Shown: piece after piece, positions 56,771 through 64,000 of the stretch
Layout: each line of letters opens with the position of its first letter
How positions within the stretch are numbered: position 1 is the first letter of the stretch
Source of the DNA: Ipomoea triloba
Taxonomy: Eukaryota; Streptophyta; Magnoliopsida; Solanales; Convolvulaceae
Length of the DNA stretch: 64,000 nucleotides
Direction: 5' to 3'
NCBI RefSeq assembly: GCF_003576645.1
Contig: NC_044922.1
Coordinates: 23,904,020 to 23,968,019, forward strand
Notes under the pieces: generated by a model
Told to the model about the DNA's origin: nothing
The model's input: only the letters and a program-made list of their open reading frames with translations
The model's database searches: none
Program-made: the position numbers and the translations under genes

Positions 56771-56962
56771 ATGGCTAGTGGTGTCGGTTCTTCGTGTGGC
56801 GCATGCAAGTTTCTTTGCCGGAGGTGCGTTCCAGATTGTGTGTTTGTACCTTACTCTCACGATTTCAATTATTTAATAGTTTATTATTTTATTTATTTAT
56901 TTCAACGTTTAATTTGGAATTTGAAAATTAAAATATTCAATCCAAAGTCTCTAACTTTCTAA
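56771..56962 (+). pseudogene. Truncated LBD exon 1 with a 63-codon open frame ('B' copy)
   Basis: Intact zinc motif (CGACKFLCRRCVPDC), then the same 34-codon tail as at 23420 with few changes. It keeps both TATA-like boxes and a perfect inverted repeat over the start codon. An exon-2 fragment follows 180 bp after the stop. Whether it is expressed cannot be seen here. Confidence 0.6.
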
Positions 56963-57142
56963 TATTAATTTTTGTTTTTCATAGTTTGAGTATTTTAAGA
57001 AAAAAAACAAAAAGAATTATAGAATATGGAACGAAATGAAAATTGAAAATATAAAAGGAACTTTGAAAAAAAATCCAAATCTGCACGAAAATTGCCCGAG
57101 AACTGCCCGCTAGTAGCTTGGTCCAAATCAACAGTGTCAATT

Positions 57143-57331
57143 GCGCCGTTTCCAGCCGGTGATCGGAACGCGACAAACCCCAGCACCGTTGATGGAGGGT
57201 TTTGGGCACCGGAGATGGAAGCGGTCCCGTTTCCGGCTGAAGAGAGTAGCATGCGGAGAGCTTCACCATCGGACGTAGGTGAACTCCAAGCTTTAGCATT
57301 GAGAATCACCAAAACCGAGCCTAGCTTCTAG
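57143..57331 (+). pseudogene. LBD exon-2 fragment
   Basis: Matches the C-terminal 62 codons of the intact LBD gene, from APFPA through EEVSS-like residues to EPSF and TAG at 57331, in frame throughout. It has no exon 1 of its own: it is joined to the filler of the truncated copy at 56771. This shows that truncated copies arose by internal deletion of a complete gene and replacement by filler, not by 3' truncation. Confidence 0.8.
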
Positions 57332-58241
57332 GTCGGCCGGCCTGTTCCAACCCTGATGGATTGACAGTTGTATTTTCATAATCTAGTTTTTATTTTCCAT
57401 CTTTTTGCAATTTTCTTCAATTTTAACTTAAACGTATGTAAAAGTTTAAGGTAATCCTTTTAATTTTAATAATCTAGTTTAATTTCAACATTGCATCTCT
57501 TTTTAATTTCTAAATGCACGAAATATTTCAAACTAATTAATTCTAATATTAGAAAGAGAATATCATACTTCATCGGGCAACATCAACAACGATTACAATA
57601 ATTGTGTCATTTCAGATAAATAATAAAACACACATATATAATTTAAACCTAGTGATCACAAAGTCAAACTCCAATTTATTTACTAATCAATTTTCTATAA
57701 ACCGCTAATATTATCAGCTACTCATAACAACTAATATAAACAACTACGGAGTATTTGCTACCTACTATGCTAATTGCCAAATACACCTAAAATAATTAAT
57801 ATTTGACTACCGCTTTTACGTTACGTAACGTATGTAACGTTTTACGTTACGTTCAAAATTTATATAAATTATATGCATTTATGATTATGATATTCATTTA
57901 TGAATATAATATTATAATTATTGTAATATATTTGTGTCATTTACATTAAAGGTATCACGCGCCCGTGCATTGCACGCCTTTTTAGCGAACAATAAAAAAT
58001 TTATTTACTAATCAATTTTCTATAAATTGCATGTATTATTAGCTAGTAGTAATAGCTAATGAAAACAGCTATCAGCTATATATCAACTATTAACTGCTTT
58101 TACAATTCCCTAGCATGTTCTTAACTGCGAACAAATACTTTGAATAAGTATGACGTAGATTTGCGTCATCTCATATTCTTGCTATTTGTGGCAACATTAA
58201 TTTTATTCATAACGTACGTAACGTAAAACGTCACGCTTGAA

Positions 58242-58290
<49 letters not shown>

Positions 58291-59050
58291 GCATTTATGA
58301 TATTATTTTACGCACTCTATCATCGATTATATTTCAAAGGTTTTTATAATTCTTAAAAGGAATAAATAAATGGTGGAAATGATGTCAACAGTATCTAAGG
58401 TTGGACTTACAAACTAAATATTTAGTAGATATATGGTAAAAGTTGAAAGTTGAAATTGTAAACCTAACTAATTAGGTGAAGATGTATTTTGTAAAATTTG
58501 TTGTTAAAAAAGTTGACAAAGGTTAAATGAAAAAATAACATTTTTAAATTAATGATACTATGAAAAGTATATATATATTTTAGAAAATTTAATAAAAATA
58601 AAAGTTGCATTATACTGTATTAAATTATTCTATATAATTCTTGTGAAATTAAATGGAGAATATAATATTATAACTGTTGCAATATATTTGTGTCATTTAC
58701 ATAACAAAGTATATATAAGATGTGTTATATATGTTCGTTCCAATATTCTAATTATTTAAGTAGGGGTATGAAAATTTAGAATTTTGATCTTAAATTGACG
58801 ACAACAATAATAATAACACAAAATTGTTTTTCAAAAAAAATATAATAACACAAAATTATGAACACAATTTATACTAAACTACTAGTTTGAAAGAGAATCT
58901 CTTTTAAATTCAAAAAGATTTACAATGCCTGTTCACAACAGTATGCCAAAAGATTTCTAATCAAAACTTAAGCACCCCAAAAAAACAAAAGGAAAAGAAA
59001 AGGCAGATTATTTATACTATAGATAGATACAATCAATGAGTAGAGATTAT
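57332..59050. repeat. Last array spacer, right border
   Basis: LBD 3' flank followed by spacer modules with ACGT inverted repeats near 57820 and 58210, a CGTGCATTGCACG marker near 57966 and a (TA)n run at 58244-58286. The last 165 bases (58886-59051) are duplicated at 11877-12050. Array homology ends at 59051. Confidence 0.65.
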
Positions 59051-59338
59051 GAGCTTCATATCGCTATTCTTTCTGTCAAACATGCTATCAAGTTTAGCAA
59101 TCAGATTTGAATATCTATCGGTTTTCATTACATATTTCACTCCTTTACACCAAAACCAAATGTCTGACTCACTATGTTATACAAACAAACCTTCCCAAGA
59201 GGAGAAAACGCCATCTGCTACAATTATCTCAGCTGGTTATGTTTTTACTTGCATTCTTTAACATCATATCATCGGCGACAGGCCCACAGGGTGTTGCCAG
59301 AAGCTAGAGAAAACGCAAAATTGTATGTAAAGTCCGAC
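59045..59338 (-). other. Possible 3'-UTR exon of RUS3
   Basis: The RUS3 stop codon (59894-59896) is followed 14 bases later by a good splice donor (CTG/GTAAGAG, about 59878). An acceptor TTGCAG ends at about 59339. The sequence between 59338 and about 59045 is less AT-rich than the array and unique in the window, fitting a spliced 3'-UTR. Inference only, with no poly(A) signal fixed. Confidence 0.35.
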
Positions 59339-59529
59339 CTGCAATTCTCATAACAGAAAACATGCGCATACCTACAGTTAATAAGGTACAATTAATGCAC
59401 ATACCAAAAGTCTAAAAATAATTTAACAGCTTTTGATATTTCTAAAGAAAAATAGTAATGTAAGTAATTTAATCTAACATTCTCTCTTTTGTTTTGCCCT
59501 CTAAAATCTTGATAGAAAACTGGACCACA

Positions 59530-59760
59530 ACACTAACAGGGTGTTTTGGTGGAAAGAGGAAATTAGGGGAGAAAGGAATTGTAATTCCGTGGAAAAAGAA
59601 TAAGGTGGGAATTCAATTTACATTATTTGGTAGGCAGGAATAGAATTGCTGGGAATTGAAAGGGAAGAAGTGAATAAAGACTAAAATGCCCGTGTATAAT
59701 AATAATAATAAGGGCAAAATAGTAATATCAATTACTCAACTACCATAAGAAAGGAAAAAG
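59530..59760. mobile_element. Probable MITE fragment
   Basis: Starts AGGGTGTTTTGGTGGAAAGA with the complementary-purine pattern (GGAATTGTAATTCC) usual at one end of hAT or Harbinger MITEs. The opposite end is not identifiable. It would lie in the putative 3'-UTR intron of RUS3. Confidence 0.35.
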
Positions 59761-59893
59761 AATTTAAAACAGTTAACACTGGCAGAGAAATGAAATTCAG
59801 ATTGTAAAGGTGTGTAGAAAAGTTTTCATATTCCCAACAAGCAATAATCTCTTGACTTTAGAATGTAAATCTCTTACCAGAAATTGAATGATA

Positions 59894-62800
59894 CTAAAAG
59901 GCAAAACGACTTCCTCTACCATCAAGAAACTGGTCAGTATGCCACCCTTTGGCCTGCAGCTCAGATAGAAATGGACAGAATACATCATTCATCTTCTCGT
60001 AAGCCTCTTGCAGGACATTTTCCCTCGAGCCATGAAAAGATTTCTCCATAGCTGAAGCATATGCGGCAACCAGCCATCCCCTCAGTGCATCTTCACCAGT
60101 AGCATTGTGCTCTAGAATCATGTCAGTACATCTAGGTCCGCGGCATAAGATAAATTTTTCTTCGGGCAAAACTTCTTTAAAGCGGTGTAGGTCTGATGGT
60201 CGAACAACACTACTCAGAGCTCTTCCCACCTTAACATTTCCAGCATCCTCTATTAGTCGTCCAGGAAATAGGAGGTCTTCTTGATATCTTAAGTCAGCTG
60301 GGCTAGATATTTTTCCTGTCTGGTTAAATTTAGGTTAAATTAGTAGACAAAAAGTGAAGATATACATCTAAGGGAAAATTACAATTTTCACCATAAGTTC
60401 TTGGATAATTGTTATTTTTGTCCTTCTTGACCATGCTCATATTTTTTCCTTAATCTTTTATCCAAGTTGCTCTTTGCGTCCCTAGTTCTTGGATAATTAT
60501 TATTTTCGTCCCTAATTTTTGCACAATGCCTTCTACCAAGATTCTTTTTACTCCAAGACATTTTAATTGGGTGAAATTCTCCACATCTGCATCGTGAATC
60601 TTTAATCTAAAAATTTGAGGACAAAGTAGTTGAATTCCCTGAAGTGTAAAATGTTCGGGAATTCAACTGCTCTGTCCTCAAATTTTCATATTAAAGGAGT
60701 GTAAATTGCCAGGGAATTTCACTGCTTCGTCTTCAAATTTTTAAATTAACGATTCGCGATGCAAATGTGGAGAGTTGCAACCAAATAAAATGTCTTATAG
60801 AGTGAAAAGAATCTTGGTAGAATGTATTGCCCAATAATTATGGACCGAATTAACAAAGACCAAAGAATTAGGGACAAAAAGAGTAACCTAGATAAAAGCT
60901 TAAGGATGAAATGCGAACACTAGCAAGAACTAGGGACAGAAATAATAATTACCTAATAACTTAAGAGTGAAAATTGCAATTCTCCCTACATCTCAACATC
61001 TCTGACATGAGTATGAACCTTCACAAATGTTTTCACAATCAATGCAGTACGCTGTGGGTTTAATGTGTTGACAGGAGTAGCTTTCATTTCTTCTGTAACA
61101 CTGTAGATATGTACAGCAGCAAGTAAAGGTCCAACAACCATCTGCAGAATACGATAAAGTAGCCACATTGTCAACTATGTCTTAGTTGGGGAGAGGGGGT
61201 AATAAGTCAGTTGACATCTGATTTTCAGAAAAAACTAATGCCGCAAAATGAATCCTACTAGATATGTGTTTGACCAACAATAGAAATAGGAAGAAACCCG
61301 AAAAAAAAAAAAAAAGGGATTTTCTTAATGCTGTAGAGGGATCATTGTACCTTTCCTTGCATTGATGAACAAATAGTAGATGCTAATTGAATTCCAGCCC
61401 CAATTCCAAGAACATTAAAAAGTGTGGATATGGCTTCACCTTTTGCAAAAAGGTCACTAAGGTTGCCTTCTTTGGCAAATGATGAATATATTGGTAACCT
61501 TGTTGCTCTTGCTGCAACAACTGCCATTCCCTGGGAATACAAAATGAAAGAACAGAAGAAACTTTAAATACCAAATGGCAAGTAATACATCCACAAAATT
61601 GAAGAGATATTAACATATACTTTCAATGGTTAAGGCAATACAAGAACCCTTAGACAGCAAGAACGAAAGAGAAAAGTTAATGAGACGCTTTACAGCCAAC
61701 ACTCTCTATCATTGTCTTCCAGCAGCTCAGAGAAGGTAAAAACACAAATTTTAGAAACAAAAAAAATGGAGTGATCCCCTTAGAGCAGTAAATGCACGTG
61801 TCATTACCTTTGCAAAATTGCCAAGGCCAGCCATCTCAAGAAACAGGTGAGGACACAAAGGAGATAAAACTTCTAAACCAGTGCCGAGGTCATAAAGAAC
61901 ATCAGCTGCAAGGTAGAAAGTGTATTTCGGTCAGAATCTTGATAAATGACATTGAAACACAAAATATCAAATCAAATTATGAAGTATCAGGAAATATGAA
62001 AATTTGAAACGCAATGAAAAAGCAATAAAGCAAAATATGGAAAAATAGACTAAAGCTGCAAACCTAAAATTCGCCAACGTTTAGGCTCAGAGTCCATTCT
62101 TGCACCTAAGTTGCTACATATAATCTTTCCCACATGCTGCATCCCATCTTTTAGTATCTGCATATGCAAATATGGTTCAACAGTGTCAGAGAGAAGTACC
62201 TTCAGGAGTTTATTTGATTATTTTTTCGAAGATATTTCGCATTACGATCTTACCCAACTCACAGCAGTTGCTTGTGCAGGGGTAGGTCTTAAGCCTGCAG
62301 CAAATAGTAAGGACTGCAATGAAGTGAGATTTCAGAGAAAAATCATTGCAGTGGTGGAGAGTGTCGGGGAGTAAAGGTCACAAGGATGCTCAAAAACACT
62401 CCATAAAATTTTAACTATAATTGTTACTCAAAAGGATGTAAAGCTGATCTAGACATCATATTCAGCTAACAAATTTTCTTTATCATTGAGTAATGGTACA
62501 AATCAGCTTATGTTTTCAAAATTGCAGAGGCTGCATAGTAAGAAGAAGACCTGAGTTGACAGTACAGACAATGCTGCACTAGAGAAATGTTGCAATGCTC
62601 GAAACTGTGTGTATCTAAGATAGCCCTCATTCACACTGCAGCACACGAGAAGCATAACTACAATGAAGACTGTAACCAAAAACATGGATGAATTTTGCAG
62701 AAGTATAAAAGTATTTGGCCAATAGAATCGCCAGTAGAACTCACCTATATGGATACCCTGACGGGAAAAATTTGTTTACAAAAGATTCAACAATTTTCTG

Positions 62801-63362
62801 TGCAACAGGTCTTGAGTCATCAACTATCTTTACCTGCACAAGGTGTAACTTTTACTTCAACCATTTCCCCTGGTCACTTTGGGCATACATTGAGAATACA
62901 CTATGCTACAATCTACAAATTCTAGTCATTCCTATATAGAAAAAAGGGCGCATATTCCTTTAATCAGAACCCACCTATTGGGCATTGCAGATGTTATCTG
63001 AAATAATCAAATTGTTTACTCTAGGGACTAGATATTTAGAGAACTCAGAATGCTATTTCTAACATGCTTGAATTCGTTAAAAATAAATCAAATTAAATTA
63101 TTTACTCCACTCTGACTTCAATTTTCCTCCTAATTACATATAGCAAGTGACATTATTCACAAAATTGAAACTAAAGTGGATTTTCTTCACTAGAATCAAG
63201 TAAACTAAAGGGTAGCAACAGAAAGTATAGGAAGCGGCTTACAGATAGTTGACCATCGGGCTCGAACTGGAAGCAGCGAGACACAGTATTGGATGTCTCA
63301 ATCCAAAACACAGAAGTGTCCGGCGGCGAAAGATTAGTACCCGCCGCATCTTTCTTGGGCAT
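59894..63362 (-). CDS. RUS3: ROOT UVB SENSITIVE 3-like protein (RUS family, DUF647)
   Basis: Nine coding exons on the minus strand: 63362-63243, 62833-62745, 62635-62551, 62313-62254, 62157-62064, 61905-61808, 61530-61351, 61141-61019 and 60319-59894. All introns are GT-AG, phases are consistent, and the product is 424 residues, near the family's usual 430-440. The conserved RUS/DUF647 core covers most of the protein: YLRYTQFRALQHFSSAALSV (about 76-95), DGMQHVGKIICSNLGARMDS, DVLYDLGTGLEVLSP, the highly conserved AARATRLPIYSSFAKEGNLS in exon 7, and NTLNPQRTALIV in exon 8. Exon 9 carries the variable C-terminal region ending GSRFAF. RUS1 and RUS2 act in root UV-B sensing and vitamin B6 homeostasis; the RUS3 paralogue has no settled role, so function here is by family. 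The N-terminus lacks a clear transit peptide. Intron 8 (about 700 bp) contains a foldback transposon. No disabling change seen. Confidence 0.93.
60372..60986. mobile_element. Mutator-type foldback element in RUS3 intron 8
   Basis: About 615 bp, almost entirely two imperfect inverted arms of roughly 250 bp starting GGGAAAATTAC (left) and GGGAGAATTGC (right, complement). Flanks TACATCTAA (60363-60371) and TACATCTCA (60987-60995) are a 9-bp duplication with one mismatch. No coding capacity. It accounts for most of intron 8. Confidence 0.8.
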
Positions 63363-63700
63363 CTTTATCTTCTCCTATAGATTGTTGCATCCAAGAAGTT
63401 CAGGCACCCAAATGAAAAGGCAGTGCTATGAAAATTGAAAACCTCAGAAATGAAACAAAAGATTGGAGGTTAGAGTTACCAGTAAATTCATGTCGAAAAT
63501 TGCAAGAAGATAAGTGAGTTTTGCGGGAGAAGCCGGGAGCAAAAGCAAGGAAAATGTAGTGAGTATTTTCAAAACTAAAAATTTGAAGGGCGAAGTTGGT
63601 TTAACTCCTCTCCGGCTCTCCGACCAGGCATGGGTTTGATTTCTTGATTCCGGACCAAGAGAAATCACCCACCCCAGTCTGCAACCAATCCTTATACCAC
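63363..63700 (-). promoter_or_regulatory. RUS3 5' leader and proximal promoter region
   Basis: Upstream of the RUS3 ATG, less AT-rich than the array. On the minus strand a donor-like CTG/GTAACT (about 63479) and an acceptor-like CTATAG (about 63376) could mark a 100-bp leader intron. An upstream ATG (GACATGAATT, about 63491) would precede the main start if that leader is transcribed. No TATA box is evident. Inference. Confidence 0.35.
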
Positions 63701-64000
63701 GAACCGGGTTAATAATGCACCGTCAACCTGGGCTCATGTGTATGTGTTTTGTGTTATAATTTTTTAAGTTTACATTATAAAATATGTACTTTACGGGGTA
63801 TTTGATTTATGGAATCTTAGATTATCATGGGTAATAAACTTACTTCTATAGAGTTATGTGAGATTTTAGATTATAGAATATTATGAAACATGTAGTAAAA
63901 TTTGATTGTGATTGATGAAAAATTTGCTTTGTTCATGTATTTAGGGAGAAAAAGTTTTTAGAGAGTTTAGAAGTTAGGGAGAAAAATTTGTAGAGAAAGT
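63701..64000. other. Intergenic, no feature seen
   Basis: AT-rich sequence beyond the RUS3 promoter. No open frame, RNA gene or recognisable repeat end was found. Confidence 0.5.

Noticed and set aside
62111..62374. 87-codon plus-strand frame
   Set aside because: Antisense to RUS3 exons 4 and 5, which splice correctly on the minus strand.

Overview
The window is nuclear DNA of a flowering plant, most likely a eudicot; the genus cannot be fixed from sequence alone. The evidence is a spliced RUS (DUF647) gene with nine coding exons, LOB-domain (LBD) transcription-factor genes, plant-type retrotransposons (Ty1/copia, Ty3/gypsy chromovirus, L1-like LINE), Helitron ends, Mutator-type foldback elements, tRNA-derived SINEs and very AT-rich intergenic DNA with (TA)n and (ATT)n runs.

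Layout. 1-3792: 5' part of a Ty1/copia element (LTR, primer-binding site, gag) on the minus strand, running off the left edge. 3793-59050: a tandem, segmentally duplicated array built from copies of one LBD gene. Its parts are a conserved promoter with two TATA-like boxes, a first exon that is either complete or cut after about 29 codons, and long AT-rich spacers carrying a recurring ACGT-rich inverted repeat. I count one intact LBD gene (28483-29122), two full-length but broken copies (7756 and 42736), about ten truncated first-exon copies, mostly in pairs, and one loose exon-2 fragment (57143). Inserted into the array are two Mutator-type foldback elements with 9-bp target duplications, a 2.6-kb solo LTR just upstream of the intact LBD gene, two Helitron copies in opposite orientation, a 5'-truncated LINE with a 15-bp target duplication, SINEs, a minisatellite, a recent Ty3/gypsy chromovirus (44760-52979) with another LTR-like element nested in its gag, and a second element of that kind at about 35.2-36.7 kb. 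59050-63700: the gene for ROOT UVB SENSITIVE 3-like protein on the minus strand, complete at 424 codons, with a foldback element in intron 8. 63700-64000: no gene seen.

An important caution: four segments (1.8, 2.4, 1.5 and 1.7 kb) occur twice in direct order, identical or nearly so by eye, and in each case the two copies are separated by exactly one N. This is the pattern of unmerged overlapping contig ends. About 7.5 kb of the window, including the second 'intact' LBD gene at 30894, is therefore probably an assembly artefact.

The genes do not form a pathway. RUS3 is an ordinary single-copy gene at the edge of the array, and the LBD locus appears to have expanded beside it: a spacer copy at 11.88-12.05 kb matches the sequence next to the RUS3 3' end. 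The points most worth following up are a recurring 63-codon open frame that keeps only the LBD zinc-binding motif, an inverted repeat overlapping the LBD start codon, the repeated ACGT palindrome, and two LTR-like elements that carry unrelated but equally self-complementary GC-rich arrays upstream of their transcription start regions.
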